A stretch of DNA of 64,000 bases from Rhodospirillaceae bacterium (GTDB lineage Bacteria > Pseudomonadota > Alphaproteobacteria > Dongiales > Dongiaceae), in contig JADJQM010000001.1 in the NCBI GenBank assembly GCA_016712715.1, positions 1,569,001 to 1,633,000 on the forward strand, read 5' to 3'. Position numbers and translations under genes: made by a program. This document shows, piece after piece, positions 10,131 to 19,247 of this stretch. How positions within the stretch are numbered: the first letter of the stretch is position 1; each line of letters starts with the position of its first letter. The notes under the pieces are model-generated. The model did no database searches. It was not told the DNA's origin and was given only the letters and a program-made list of their open reading frames with translations.

Positions 10131-11015
10131 TCAGGCCATCAGCCAGACCGCGATGGCGACCAAGCCGAGAAGAAAGGCACCAATGCCGATGGTGGCAGCG
10201 ATCTGCCCTTCGCTCATCCTTGATTTGGCTGGCTGATCCCAGCTCTGATAGCCCGGCATGCGCTTCTGCATGACGCTGAGGGAGGCCCGGATGTCGCCGA
10301 GCGACGTGTTGGGTGCCACCGACATGGTGGCATGGGCGATGCCGGCCTGCGTGGCACTGATACCATGCCGGCTGGCAACCGAAGTCAGATCCTGCGCAAT
10401 GGCATCGCCGCCTTTGGCTGGATCATGAAGCAGATTGTAAAAGCCGCGAGAAGGATTGGAGAGGATGCCTTCATGAGCATTGCCGGACAGCGTTTCGCCA
10501 ATGCTGCGCTCGAATGCGGCAATGCCATCGACATCGAGCCCCGCCAACTTCTTCGTGTCGCTGAGACCGCCGATTTCGATCGTCGTCAGATCCAGTGACT
10601 CGCGGGACTGTGCGGCCGCCAGTTCCACTAGGCGCAGGAACTGGCCTTCATCCGCCATCACCAGTGGCAGATCGAGATCGTCGATCCCCTCGCCACTGGC
10701 GACATCGCGCGTGAACATCAGCCAGTTATCCTCGGCCGATCGACCAGCTTGCGCTTCCATCGCATAGGCGCGAACGGCGCCACCCGGTGTCTGCAGGGAA
10801 ATGAGCGCCGCGCGCTTGGCCTTCGGTCGATGCAATTGGCCGATGAAGCGGCGCAGATGCGGTCGTTCCTGGGGCACGACATAGGTCAGAAATGAACTGC
10901 CGATCAGGCTTTGCAGGCTCTGCCCGAGATGCTCGCTGCACGCGCCGCGACCTTCCAGAATCCGGCCGTCACGATCTACCAGGAATGATAATTCCCAGGT
11001 CCCTTGCAAGCTCAT
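10131..11015 (-). CDS. PAS-like protein with C-terminal membrane anchor
   Basis: A 294-aa protein. The N-terminal 100 residues look like a PAS fold ('LSFLVDRDGRILEGRGAC', then 'GSSFLTYVVPQERPHLRRF', then 'DNWLMFTRDV'). The middle has helices and a segment ('DLTTIEIGGLSDTKKLAGLDVDG') that may be a degenerate cyclase-like region, without a GGDEF motif. The last 25 residues are one hydrophobic helix ('IGAFLLGLVAIAVWLMA'), so the bulk is probably cytoplasmic with a C-terminal anchor. The function is unknown; a sensory role is inferred from PAS only. It converges with the solute-binding protein gene. Confidence 0.6.
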   Translation of the reverse strand: MSLQGTWELSFLVDRDGRILEGRGACSEHLGQSLQSLIGSSFLTYVVPQERPHLRRFIGQLHRPKAKRAALISLQTPGGAVRAYAMEAQAGRSAEDNWLMFTRDVASGEGIDDLDLPLVMADEGQFLRLVELAAAQSRESLDLTTIEIGGLSDTKKLAGLDVDGIAAFERSIGETLSGNAHEGILSNPSRGFYNLLHDPAKGGDAIAQDLTSVASRHGISATQAGIAHATMSVAPNTSLGDIRASLSVMQKRMPGYQSWDQPAKSRMSEGQIAATIGIGAFLLGLVAIAVWLMA

Positions 11016-11155
11016 CCCACGACCCCATTCTTGATCCGCCAGCCAATCCCATGTTCAAGGCGTGCAACATCCAGTGCAGCATTGAACAACGCGGCGGAAC
11101 CATGCAGGAATAGCGGTTGATAGAAGGTTAATTGATCTATCTGGGGGTTTTGTTC

Positions 11156-12546
11156 ATGAATGATCTCGCGTTCTTGACCGCGGTCGAGTTGATCGCCCTT
11201 TATCGCGCTCACAAACTGTCGCCCGTGGACGTCACCGAAGCAGCTCTTGCGGCGATCGCGCGCCACAACCCTGCCCTCAATGCCTATTGCCAGGTCGACC
11301 GGGACGGCGCCCTCGCGCAGGCAAGGGCATCCGAGGCACGCTGGCAGCGTAACGAGCCCTGCGGGCTGATCGACGGCGTGCCGGTGTCGATCAAGGACCT
11401 GGTACTGACCAAGGGCCTGCCCACGCGGCGGGGTTCCCTGCTGGTTGATGCCGATCAACCCTGGACCGACGACGCGCCGAGCAGTGCCAGCCTGCGCGCC
11501 CATGGCGCCGTCATCCTTGGCAAGACCACCACGCCGGAGTTTGGCTGGAAAGGTGTCACGGATTCGCCGCTCACCGGGATCACGCGCAATCCCTGGAATC
11601 CGGCCATGACACCCGGCGGTTCCAGCGGTGGTGCGGCGGTTGCCGCGGCCACCGGCATGGGAGCGCTCCATATCGGGACCGATGGCGGCGGCTCCATCCG
11701 CATACCTGCGAGCTTCAGCGGCATTGTCGGGTTCAAGGCGACCTTCGGGCGCGTTCCAGCCTATCCCCTCTCGCCTTTCGGCAGCCTTGCCAATGTCGGA
11801 CCGATGACGCGCTCGGTCGCCGATGCGGCGCTGATGTTCTCGGTCATCTCGCGGCCCGACCCGCGGGATTGTCACGCGCTGCCGGCCGAACCCGCCGACT
11901 ATCATGAAACCCTGAATGGCAATATCGCAGGCTGGCGCATTGCCTTCTCCCGACCTTGTCAGGCGCTACCGTCGACCCGGAAATCGCATCCAGCGTCGCA
12001 AAGGCAGTCGCACGGTTCGAGGCTCTTGGTGCCAAAGTAGACCTGGTTGACCAAGTGCTCGATCCCAGTTTGCTCACCTTCCAGACGCACTGGTTCGGCG
12101 GTGCGGCCTTTCTCGTCAGTCAGTTCCCGGACGAAAAGCGGAAACTGCTCGATCCGGGTCTTGCCCAGGTGGTCGCGTTGGGTAGCAGGATTTCGCTTAT
12201 GGAGCACCTCGCCGCCGTGAAGGCGCGAGAAGCGATGGGAACCCGCATGAATCAATTCCATCAGCGATATGATTTGCTGGTGACACCGACCATGCCGATC
12301 CCTGCCTTCCAGGCGGGGCACGACTTCCCACCCCATGTCGCCCACAAGCAATGGTCGGACTGGACCCCGTTCACCTACCCGTTCAACCTGACGCGCCAGC
12401 CGGCCATTTCCCTGCCATGCGGCCTCACCAGTGCTGGCCTCCCTATTGGCCTGCAGATTGTCGGACCCCTGTATGGCGATCGTGCCGTCCTCAATGCCGC
12501 CCGCGCATTCGAACAAAGCCAGCCATTTCAACGACCGAAGATCTGA
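11156..12546 (+). pseudogene. amidase (amidase-signature family), one-base frameshift
   Basis: Amidase-signature enzyme of about 460 aa; the family hydrolyses amides with a Ser-cisSer-Lys triad. All three are visible: Lys in 'GVPVSIKDLV', the glycine/serine loop 'TPGGSSGGAAVAAA' and Ser in 'GTDGGGSIRIPASFSG'. The first frame ends in nonsense after 'GWRIAFS' near 11948; the C-terminal half resumes in another frame ('TLSGATVDPEIASSVAKAV' to 'PFQRPKI') up to 12546. One C added to CCC at 11949-11951 gives S-P-T-L-S, the form common in the family. The start at 11156 is preferred to an upstream TTG. The substrate is unknown and no operon partner is seen. Confidence 0.82.
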
Positions 12547-12654
12547 TTCCCGGGAACACATATGGATATCGGATGGTGACATCGAGCCGCATGGTGGACT
12601 TGGTGGCAGGTTCTATGGTGTATCTGCTGCTGAACTCTGAGGAACATCCCTGCA

Positions 12655-13019
12655 ATGCCGCCGCTCGAAGTCACGTCGAAATGGACCACGGCCCTGGGGC
12701 GCGGCTGGTGCCGCAAATGCCCACGCTGTGGCGGGGGCGCTTGTTCCAGGGCTATCTCAGCATTGCCGAACAATGCAGCGCCTGCGCCCTACCCTTTGAG
12801 CCGCTGCGGGCAGATGATGCGCCAGCCTATTTCACCATCTTCATCGTCGGCCACATCCTGGTGACGGGCTTGCTGATGTTGGAAAGCTATGCCCATCCGC
12901 CGACCTGGGTGCAGCTTGCCATCTGGTTGCCGTTCACGGTGATCATGTCGCTGGCCCTTCTGCCCTTTATCAAAGGCGCCGTGATGGCCGCGATCTATTG
13001 CTCGCGAAACGCCGACTAG
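12655..13019 (+). pseudogene. DUF983 zinc-ribbon membrane protein, one-base frameshift
   Basis: A small membrane protein (about 121 aa if repaired) of family DUF983. The first frame gives 'LGRGWCRKCPRCGGG' with the first CxxC. The second frame, joined at 12733-12737, gives 'GRLFQGYLSIAEQCSACAL', the second CxxC, then 'RADDAPAYFTIFIVGHI' and two membrane helices. Adding one G to the run of five G at 12733-12737 joins them exactly as in family members. The function of DUF983 is not established. Confidence 0.78.
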
Positions 13020-13031
13020 GCAGATCGCCCT

Positions 13032-14252
13032 CTAAAGCGCCTCGCGGTGCCAGCCCTGTGCCCAGCCCTCGATCTCTTCGCCGGGCATCGGACGCGCGAC
13101 GTGATAGCCCTGCATCTCGTCGCAGCCAAGATCCTTCAGCAGATCCCAGTCCGCCTGGGTCTCGACGCCTTCGGCGACCGTCTTGAGGCCCAGCTGCCTG
13201 GCCAGTTTCAGCGAGTATTCGAGGACACCGAAGAATTGGGGCTGCTCGTACACCCCCGTCACCAGCGCCTGGTCGATCTTCACTTCGGTAAAGGGCCTGC
13301 GCGCGAGTTGCTCCGGCGTGCCCATGCCGGTGCCAAAATCATCGATCGACAATCCAAAGCCCATGATGCGCAGACGGGCCAGCGCCTCGAGCGACGAGGC
13401 CATCTCGGTGATGGCGGCCGATTCCGTGACTTCGAGGACAATGCGCCCATGGGCCACATCATGCTGCCTGGCAAGCTGCGCGATACGCTCGGGAAGCCGC
13501 GGCTGATTGAGCACGTTTTCGGTGAGGTTGACCGAGACCGCGATGTCGATGCCCGCATCTCGCCAAACCCGCGCCCAGTTGATCGACTTCTCCAACACCA
13601 CGTCGGTGATGCCGTCGATGAGGCCGGTACGGTCCGCCAGCGGAATGAAGGCGCGCGGCGGCACCAGGCCGCGCTCCGGATGTGCCCAGCGGATCAGCGC
13701 TTCGGCTGCCGTGAACGTCCCGTCACTGGCCCGGACGCGTGGCTGGAAATAAGGCACGAACTGCTTGTCGGCAATGGCGTGACGCAGGTCTTCGACGGTG
13801 AGGTGGACCGACCGGGAACGCAGCAAGGGGGCCGCCGCCCGGCGGGCCACCAGGCGCACGATGACAGGACGCAAAGATTCCGGGCTGATCGGGCGGCGCA
13901 CCAACCCGGCCACCTCCAGACCAAAGCCCAACGCCATCGCCTCGACCGACCGAATGATCGGCTCATCAAGTGCCGAGGCAATGATGAGATGAGCCGCGAG
14001 GCGCCGTTCGGCGATGCGGCGCACGAACCCCACCGCATCCAGCGCCGTCGAGGAAGCGCCTGCCTTGATATCCGTGATGACCAGATCGACCGGCGCGTGC
14101 TGCGCCTCGAGCATGACCAGCGCATGTTCCACGCTCTCGGCCTCGAGGACCTCGGTGGCACCGCCGTCGCGCACCATCTTCACCGCCATGCGGCGCGTTA
14201 CGTTCTGCTCGTCGATCACGAGGACGCGCAAGCCGGATGCCGGAACGGCCAT
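13032..14252 (-). CDS. response regulator with EAL c-di-GMP phosphodiesterase domain
   Basis: A 406-aa protein. Residues about 8-130 form a receiver domain ('LRVLVIDEQNVTRR', phospho-acceptor Asp in 'LVITDIKAG'); the conserved Lys before Pro is Arg here ('LVRRPISPE'), so signalling may be altered. Residues about 155-395 are an EAL domain with the catalytic set present: 'AEALIRW', 'VSVNLTENVL', 'LEVTES', 'DDFGTG', 'VKIDQAL' and 'TVAEGVET'. It should hydrolyse c-di-GMP to pGpG in the cytoplasm. No cognate histidine kinase is adjacent. Confidence 0.92.
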   Translation of the reverse strand: MAVPASGLRVLVIDEQNVTRRMAVKMVRDGGATEVLEAESVEHALVMLEAQHAPVDLVITDIKAGASSTALDAVGFVRRIAERRLAAHLIIASALDEPIIRSVEAMALGFGLEVAGLVRRPISPESLRPVIVRLVARRAAAPLLRSRSVHLTVEDLRHAIADKQFVPYFQPRVRASDGTFTAAEALIRWAHPERGLVPPRAFIPLADRTGLIDGITDVVLEKSINWARVWRDAGIDIAVSVNLTENVLNQPRLPERIAQLARQHDVAHGRIVLEVTESAAITEMASSLEALARLRIMGFGLSIDDFGTGMGTPEQLARRPFTEVKIDQALVTGVYEQPQFFGVLEYSLKLARQLGLKTVAEGVETQADWDLLKDLGCDEMQGYHVARPMPGEEIEGWAQGWHREAL

Positions 14253-14307
14253 CGCTACCTCGCCGCGATCGGTGGACGAACTCGACCGCTGGTGCCTCGG
14301 CGCATCG

Positions 14308-14661
14308 TCATGCCTTCGGCTCGAAGATCACATACCATTTCCTGACCGCCTCGATCGTTTCCCAGGTGCCGGTAAAGCCCTTGGGAATGATGAAGGCGTC
14401 GCCGGTCTTGAAGGATTGCGCCTCACCGTCGGCATCGGTGAGCGTGGCTCGACCGGCGAGGATGGCGCAGAATTCTTCTTCGCCATAATTCACCTGCCAT
14501 TTGCCGGGGCTGGATTCCCAGATCCCGCAAAAGAACTGGCCCGTCGCGTCGGTGTAGTAGTTCTGCAGCTTCGTGCTCGGATTGCCGCTGATGATGTTCC
14601 CCGGCGCACCGGTCTCGACAGGTGGCGGATTGTTGCCGAAGCGGATCAGTTTGACGCTCAT
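14308..14661 (-). CDS. cupin-domain protein
   Basis: A 117-aa single-domain cupin of the Cupin_3 (DUF861) type. 'WESSPGKWQVNYGEEEFCAILAG' and 'FKTGDAFIIPKGFTGTWET' are the two cupin motifs; the usual metal-binding histidines are mostly replaced, as is common in this subgroup (small (S)-ureidoglycine aminohydrolase-like and unknown proteins). The start at 14661 is preceded by GGGGGAA. No function is assigned. Confidence 0.82.
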   Translation of the reverse strand: MSVKLIRFGNNPPPVETGAPGNIISGNPSTKLQNYYTDATGQFFCGIWESSPGKWQVNYGEEEFCAILAGRATLTDADGEAQSFKTGDAFIIPKGFTGTWETIEAVRKWYVIFEPKA

Positions 14662-14889
14662 GTGATTCCCCCGAATTGAGCTGGAAATATGTAGCATCAA
14701 TGACAGGGCGACGCCACCGTTGCGGCCGCACATGCGTGTGGGCCGGACCCTGGTTTTGCGTCAAATGCCAGCTATGCGAGAAAGCATGGCAGCCCAGCGC
14801 CGCAGGGTCTTTGACGGGTCACGGGGCCGCTCGTACATTCGGCGCCCAACCGCCAGCCACCACGAGCCCCGCGCGCCAAGGATCCCAGC

Positions 14890-16317
14890 ATGACCACCCC
14901 ACCCGACAACGCCCCGGCCAATAGCTGGCGAAATCTGTTTGGCCATGGGCTCGGCCTCTATGTCGTCATGCTCAATCTCGGCATCGCGCTCCATGCCGTG
15001 GATGTGTTCGTGGTCTCGACCGTCATGCCCGACGTGGTGCGCGATCTGGGCGGCGCCCATTTCTATGCCTGGTCGACCATGCTCTACATGGTGGCCTCGA
15101 TCATCGGCGCCGCGGCGACGGCACCGCTGCGGCTGCGCTTTGGCGGCAGGCGCGCCTATTGCGCCGGCGCCGTCCTGTTCCTGCTCGGCTCGATCGGCTG
15201 CGCGGCAGCGCCCAGCATGGAACTCTTCATCTTCGCCCGCTTCGTGCAGGGCTTCGGTGGAGGCATCGTGCTGTCGCGGTCGATGGCGATGGTGGGAGAG
15301 CTCTTTCCCGAACCGCTGAAGAAGCCGCTGCTGGCACTCATCTCCTCGACCTGGGGTGTTGCCGCCCTGATCGGCCCGGCGCTCGGCGGCAGCTTTGCGG
15401 CGATCGACTTCTGGCGCGGCGCCTTCTGGTTCAATCTGCCGTTCGTGCTGATCTTCCTCGGCGTCGCCTTGAGCAAGCTGCCGGCCGACCGGCCGCAGCC
15501 CGGCCCCGTGCCGCAATTCCCCTTCGGCCGCATGGCCCTGCTCACCGCCGGCGTCATGAGCGTCGGCATCGCCAGCGAAGGCGCCACGCTGCCCGCGCGC
15601 ATCGGCCTCATCGCCCTTGCCCTGCTGCTGGTGTTCAGTACCTTCCTGCTTGACCGGCGGGGCCTCAACCGTCTCTTCCCCAGTCAGCCGCTGTCCTGGT
15701 TCACCACGACCGGCACCGGCTATTGGGCGATGTTCCTCGCCTCCATGACCCACACCGTCATCGGCGTGTTCCTGCCGCTGGCCCTGCAGGAACTTCATGG
15801 CCAGTCGCCGATCGTCGCCGGCTACATGATGGCAATCCTTGCCATCGGCTGGACGGCCGCCTCGGTCTTCACGGCCAAATGGCAGGGTCGCATGGTGATC
15901 GCCGCCATGGTCTGCGGCATGGCCTTCTGTGTCATCGGCCTCGCCGGCCTCGCCTTTGGCGTCACCTCGCTCTCGCCCTATGCCATCGCGGCGCTCAACG
16001 GATTGGTCGGCATCGGTCTTGGCAGCTCGAACCTCCATGTCGTCGCGGCGGCCATGCGCCACGCAGCCCCCGGCGAGGAGTCGATTACCGCCTCCTCCAT
16101 TCCCACCATGCGTTCGCTCGGCATCGCGTTCGGGGCCGCCGCCGCGGGAGCGATCGCCAACGCCGCCGGCCTCACCGACGCGCTGGGCGAGGCCGATGTC
16201 GCCCGGGCCGTCACCTTGGTGCTGGGCTGGGGCACGCTGGCACCGCTCTGCGGCCTTGTCTTCGTCCTGCGCTTCATTTCCCTGCTGCCGCGCCGCACCG
16301 CGCCATCGCAGGCCTGA
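14890..16317 (+). CDS. MFS transporter, drug/H+ antiporter-like
   Basis: A 475-aa inner-membrane protein with about 14 hydrophobic segments, typical of the DHA2 (EmrB/QacA-like) branch of the major facilitator superfamily. 'HAVDVFVVSTVMPDVVRDLGG' in helix 1 and 'LRLRFGGRRAYCAGAVLFLLGS' (motif A region) are family-like, and 'FARFVQGFGGGIVLSRSMA' corresponds to motif C. No HlyD-type partner is adjacent. The substrate cannot be predicted; export of small molecules is the usual role. Confidence 0.88.
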   Translation: MTTPPDNAPANSWRNLFGHGLGLYVVMLNLGIALHAVDVFVVSTVMPDVVRDLGGAHFYAWSTMLYMVASIIGAAATAPLRLRFGGRRAYCAGAVLFLLGSIGCAAAPSMELFIFARFVQGFGGGIVLSRSMAMVGELFPEPLKKPLLALISSTWGVAALIGPALGGSFAAIDFWRGAFWFNLPFVLIFLGVALSKLPADRPQPGPVPQFPFGRMALLTAGVMSVGIASEGATLPARIGLIALALLLVFSTFLLDRRGLNRLFPSQPLSWFTTTGTGYWAMFLASMTHTVIGVFLPLALQELHGQSPIVAGYMMAILAIGWTAASVFTAKWQGRMVIAAMVCGMAFCVIGLAGLAFGVTSLSPYAIAALNGLVGIGLGSSNLHVVAAAMRHAAPGEESITASSIPTMRSLGIAFGAAAAGAIANAAGLTDALGEADVARAVTLVLGWGTLAPLCGLVFVLRFISLLPRRTAPSQA

Positions 16318-16342
16318 GCGTCGCCCGCGGACTGTCTGGCGC

Positions 16343-17017
16343 TCAGCCCAGCCGCGGCTTGGTCCGGGCCCAACTGGCGCGGCGTGAGAGTGCGATCCAC
16401 CAGCGCGAGAGCCTGGTCGAGCCGCCGATGGCGGATTTCCCCTCGGGCGTCGACATGAGATATCCCACGATCGGCAGCAGCATGATGTCGGCAAGGCTGA
16501 GGTCGCGTCCGATCAGAAACTCCGAACGCTCGCCGTCATGGCTGAGCAGCGACAATTGCTCGACCGCATAGAGCGCATCCTGCATCGCCGGGCAGATCCT
16601 CGTCACGAGATTGAGGTCGGGCACACCGCCCAGGAACGGCACGAACAGCCGCTGCGCGATCACGACACCCACCGCGGACGGCACCAGATGGGCGCGGATG
16701 ACCGCCATGATCTGGGTCATGAGCGCCCGGTCGCGGGGCGGCTCCGGCTGCAGGATCGGTCCCGGGAAGCCCTCATCCACGTAACGCAGGATCGCTTCGA
16801 GATCGAACAGCATGAGGCCGCCCCGGGCGACGTCGCCATGGATCAGGGTCGGTTGCCGTTCGCAGAGATAGGTCAGCAGCTCGGCAAGTCGGAAGCCGCC
16901 CGATTTGAGCAGATCCGGTTCCTGCACCGAATAAATGAGACCTTTTTCCTCGCAGGCCAGCCGCGCGGCCGCCACATGGGTGCCGTTGAGGGGTCCGGAG
17001 AGGAGGATTTCGCTCAT
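16343..17017 (-). CDS. glutathione S-transferase-like protein
   Basis: A 224-aa protein with a GST fold: a thioredoxin-like N-terminus ('LLSGPLNGTHVAAARLACEEKGLIYSV', with an 'FDLEAILRYVDE' segment equivalent to the S-N-A-I-L motif) and an all-helical C-terminal domain with 'LIGRDLSLADIMLLPIVGYL' (the N-capping box). The usual catalytic Ser/Tyr/Cys in the first loop is not obvious. The role is unknown. It converges with the MFS gene. Confidence 0.8.
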   Translation of the reverse strand: MSEILLSGPLNGTHVAAARLACEEKGLIYSVQEPDLLKSGGFRLAELLTYLCERQPTLIHGDVARGGLMLFDLEAILRYVDEGFPGPILQPEPPRDRALMTQIMAVIRAHLVPSAVGVVIAQRLFVPFLGGVPDLNLVTRICPAMQDALYAVEQLSLLSHDGERSEFLIGRDLSLADIMLLPIVGYLMSTPEGKSAIGGSTRLSRWWIALSRRASWARTKPRLG

Positions 17018-17247
17018 CCGATGACGTTACCGGGGTGGCAGAGCCCCGGCAATCCCGAATGGTTAATCAAAACATGCGCCTGACCAACGCTGTCATTTGT
17101 CCGACTAATACTGTCGGAAATCCCGCGTTTGCCAGGGGATAGCTGGGATTTCGAATACTCTACTTATTTTATAGTGTTGCATAGCAGCAACACAAATTTG
17201 CCAATTTTTTCAGCACGATGACGCTTAATTGACCACTGCCTAAAGGC

Positions 17248-17276
17248 TTGACATTGCGCTGCGGTATCGCCATCTT
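17248..17276 (+). promoter_or_regulatory. promoter of the sRNA candidate
   Basis: TTGACA (17248-17253), a 17-base spacer and CATCTT (17271-17276). The predicted start is near 17283, exactly where the first hairpin of the small RNA begins. The region 17018-17247 before it is AT-richer and holds no gene. Confidence 0.55.
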
Positions 17277-17282
17277 TTGCCT

Positions 17283-17384
17283 TGCGACGACGCATTTCTC
17301 CCCTGACAGGCGTTGTCGCAAGGCGCCCCTCATGGGCGTTTCCTCCCAGAACTTGGGCCGTGCCGTTTGGCACGGCCTTTTTTT
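17283..17384 (+). ncRNA. candidate small RNA with two anti-Shine-Dalgarno motifs
   Basis: About 100 nt in a gap between two genes. Hairpin 1: GCGACGACGC (17284-17293) pairs with GCGTTGTCGC (17310-17319), with one G-U pair; its 16-nt loop carries TTTCTCCCC. Hairpin 2: CGCCC (17324-17328) with GGGCG (17334-17338). A single-stranded TTTCCTCCC (17339-17347) follows, then a terminator hairpin with a T-tract. Two C/U-rich motifs complementary to ribosome-binding sites, in a loop and in a linker, plus a promoter and an intrinsic terminator, are the architecture of the alphaproteobacterial anti-SD sRNAs (alpha-r14/NfeR1, cuckoo RNAs). Assignment to a known family is inference. Confidence 0.68.
17356..17384 (+). 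terminator. intrinsic terminator of the sRNA
   Basis: A perfect 9-bp stem, GGCCGTGCC (17356-17364) with GGCACGGCC (17369-17377), loop GTTT, followed by seven T (17378-17384). It works only for plus-strand transcription. Confidence 0.9.
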
Positions 17385-17424
17385 CTGGCCCCGAATTAAA
17401 GCGCCATTAAAGCGCTGAAATTAC

Positions 17425-17973
17425 TTAATTAGTCGGAGTAGAGCTGGCCCCGGGACCGAGCGCCCGCTGAATCAGCACCGTATCCACCCAGCGCCCGAAT
17501 TTGAGGCCGATGGCCTTGAAGGTCCCCGTCATCTCGAATCCCAAGGCCCGGTGGACCCCGATCGAGGCTTGATTCGCCGAATCACCGATGACCGCGATCA
17601 TCTGCCGCTTGCCCAGCGCCGTCGCATCGTCGATCAGCCGCTGCAGCAGGATGCGGCCGAGCCCCCGACCCACGAAGCGCGGGTCGAGATAGATCGAATC
17701 CTCGACCGAGAAGCGATAGGCCGAGCGCGGCCGGTAGGGCCCGGCATAGGCATAGCCGCCAATCTCACCGCCCCCCTCACCGCCCTCTGGTGCCACAGCC
17801 ACCACATAGGGCAGCCCGGCCCCGGCAATGGCCTGCCAGCGGCGGATCATCTCCGGAAGGTCCGGTGGTGTTTCCTCGAAGCTGGCAAGGCCGGTCAGCA
17901 CATGATGGGCATAGATCCGCTGCAGGGCGGCAAGATCGGCTTCGACCGCCGGTCGGATCGTGAAACCGCTCAT
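17425..17973 (-). CDS. GNAT N-acetyltransferase (phosphinothricin acetyltransferase-like)
   Basis: A 182-aa GNAT enzyme of the PAT/Bar/MnaT type. 'FTIRPAVEADLAALQRIYAHHV' and 'ASFEETPPDLPEMIRRW' are typical N-terminal elements; the acetyl-CoA loop is 'YLDPRFVGRGLGRILLQRLI' (about 105-124), followed by 'MIAVIGDSANQASIGVHRALGF'. Members acetylate amino-acid-like substrates such as methionine sulfone or phosphinothricin. The start at 17973 gives an ATGA overlap with the stop of the upstream N-formylglutamate amidohydrolase, so the two are translationally coupled. Confidence 0.9.
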   Translation of the reverse strand: MSGFTIRPAVEADLAALQRIYAHHVLTGLASFEETPPDLPEMIRRWQAIAGAGLPYVVAVAPEGGEGGGEIGGYAYAGPYRPRSAYRFSVEDSIYLDPRFVGRGLGRILLQRLIDDATALGKRQMIAVIGDSANQASIGVHRALGFEMTGTFKAIGLKFGRWVDTVLIQRALGPGASSTPTN

Positions 17974-18899
17974 GCCGTCAGCAGCTCCGAAGCACGGTCC
18001 GTCAGCATGTTGATGAGCCCGGTCATGGTCGCCTGGACGCTGGCAAAACCGGCGCTCCGTTCCAGCGACTTCTCGTTCACATAGAGCGCGCGGTTGATCT
18101 CGACCTGCAGCACATGGATGCCGGTGGCCGGCCTGCCGTAATGCTGGGTCACATAGCCGCCCGAATAGGGGCTGTTGCGGCGCATGTTGGCACCACCCGC
18201 GCGCAGGTAAGCATCGACCGCGGCACTGATCGCCGGCGCGCAGGACGCCCCGAAACAATCGCCCAGCACAAAATCGACGCGGCTATTGGACCCGCCATGG
18301 CGGTGATCGCCGCCGGCGGCGGCCGTGCCTGGCGAGGGCATCGAATGGCAATCGAGGATGAGGCAGGCGCCGAACTTCGCGACCGCCTCATTGCACAGCG
18401 CATTCAGCGTCGCGTGATAGGGCCGGTAATAGCGCGCAAGCCGCGCTTCGATCTCGGCAAAGGTCAGCTTGTGGCGATAGATCTCGCGGTCGTTGGCGCC
18501 CAGGCGCGGCACGACGCCGAGACCCGCCGCCACCCGGGGCGAAGCGATGTTGGCCCCGGCCGGCAGCCGGTCGGCGAACATGCTGGGGTCGAGCTCCAGC
18601 GGCTCGCGGTTGACGTCGCAGAAGCTCCTGGGAAAGAGCGCCGCCAGCAGCGGTACGCCGAGCTCGGGGGCGGCCGCCACCAGCTCGTCGACATAGCAGT
18701 CTTCCGACAGGCGCAATTCCTGCCGGGTGAGGCCGGTGCTGGCCAGGAAGGCCGGTGGATATTGGGTGCCGGAATGGGGCGAGGCAACGATCAGCGGGGC
18801 CCGCCACGCCTGGGGACGGAGCAGATTGAGGATGGCTTCGCCAGATTCGGCAGTTAGGGCTGCGCTGGCCGGCTCAATATGAAGGTCACCGTTTGGCAT
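17970..18899 (-). CDS. N-formylglutamate amidohydrolase family protein
   Basis: A 309-aa member of the N-formylglutamate deformylase (HutG) family, which hydrolyses N-formyl-L-glutamate to formate and glutamate. 'LIVASPHSGTQYPPAF' (about 36-51), 'LSEDCYVDELVAAAPELGVPLL', 'FPRSFCDVNREPLELDP' and 'LILDCHSMPS' carry the metal-binding Asp/His/Glu residues of the family. No other hut genes are nearby, so the true substrate may differ. The gene is in an operon with the downstream GNAT gene. Confidence 0.9.
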   Translation of the reverse strand: MPNGDLHIEPASAALTAESGEAILNLLRPQAWRAPLIVASPHSGTQYPPAFLASTGLTRQELRLSEDCYVDELVAAAPELGVPLLAALFPRSFCDVNREPLELDPSMFADRLPAGANIASPRVAAGLGVVPRLGANDREIYRHKLTFAEIEARLARYYRPYHATLNALCNEAVAKFGACLILDCHSMPSPGTAAAGGDHRHGGSNSRVDFVLGDCFGASCAPAISAAVDAYLRAGGANMRRNSPYSGGYVTQHYGRPATGIHVLQVEINRALYVNEKSLERSAGFASVQATMTGLINMLTDRASELLTA

Positions 18900-19172
18900 C
18901 CCTCCAAGCTTTAGTGAATTTTACCCCGCCTGTCACGGCCGGCAGCGCCGGCGGACGCAAATTCCTGGCCCTTTTCCGGCCCTTTTTCGCCAGGCCTATG
19001 TCCTTTGAAAGCCAACGGAAATCAGGAAAAAGGCAATCCCGCCCATTCGAACGCTTGCCTTCCGTGGGGGAGGATGCTATTTGCCGACCCGCCGATTGAT
19101 CGGGCCATCCCAGACAAGCCCGATCGCGCGCACCACCCCCGGACTCCAGGCGGGACAGGTCGCAGGTCAGGC
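18900..19172. other. gap upstream of tRNA-Val
   Basis: This region separates the amidohydrolase start from the tRNA. It should contain both promoters; a possible plus-strand pair is TTGCCT with TATTTG about 17 bases further (near 19050-19085). No gene is supported. Confidence 0.35.
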
Positions 19173-19247
19173 GGGCGGTTAGCTCAGCGGGAGAGCACTA
19201 CCTTGACATGGTAGGGGTCACAGGTTCAATCCCTGTACCGCCCACCA
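19173..19247 (+). tRNA. tRNA-Val (anticodon GAC)
   Basis: A full cloverleaf can be drawn: acceptor GGGCGGT (19173-19179) with ACCGCCC (19237-19243), D-arm with AGCTCAGCGGGAGAGC, anticodon stem CTACC/GGTAG with loop TTGACAT (anticodon GAC), T-arm ACAGGTTCAATCCCTGT, discriminator A and encoded CCA. It reads valine GUC codons. Confidence 0.97.

Noticed and set aside
14761..16494. 577-aa minus-strand open frame
   Set aside because: Antisense shadow of the MFS gene with a composition (Gly, Arg, His, Asp, Glu) typical of reverse reading of a high-GC membrane-protein gene.
17164..17373. 69-aa open frame on the minus strand over the sRNA candidate
   Set aside because: It runs antisense through the sRNA hairpins and terminator, has an odd basic composition and no ribosome site.
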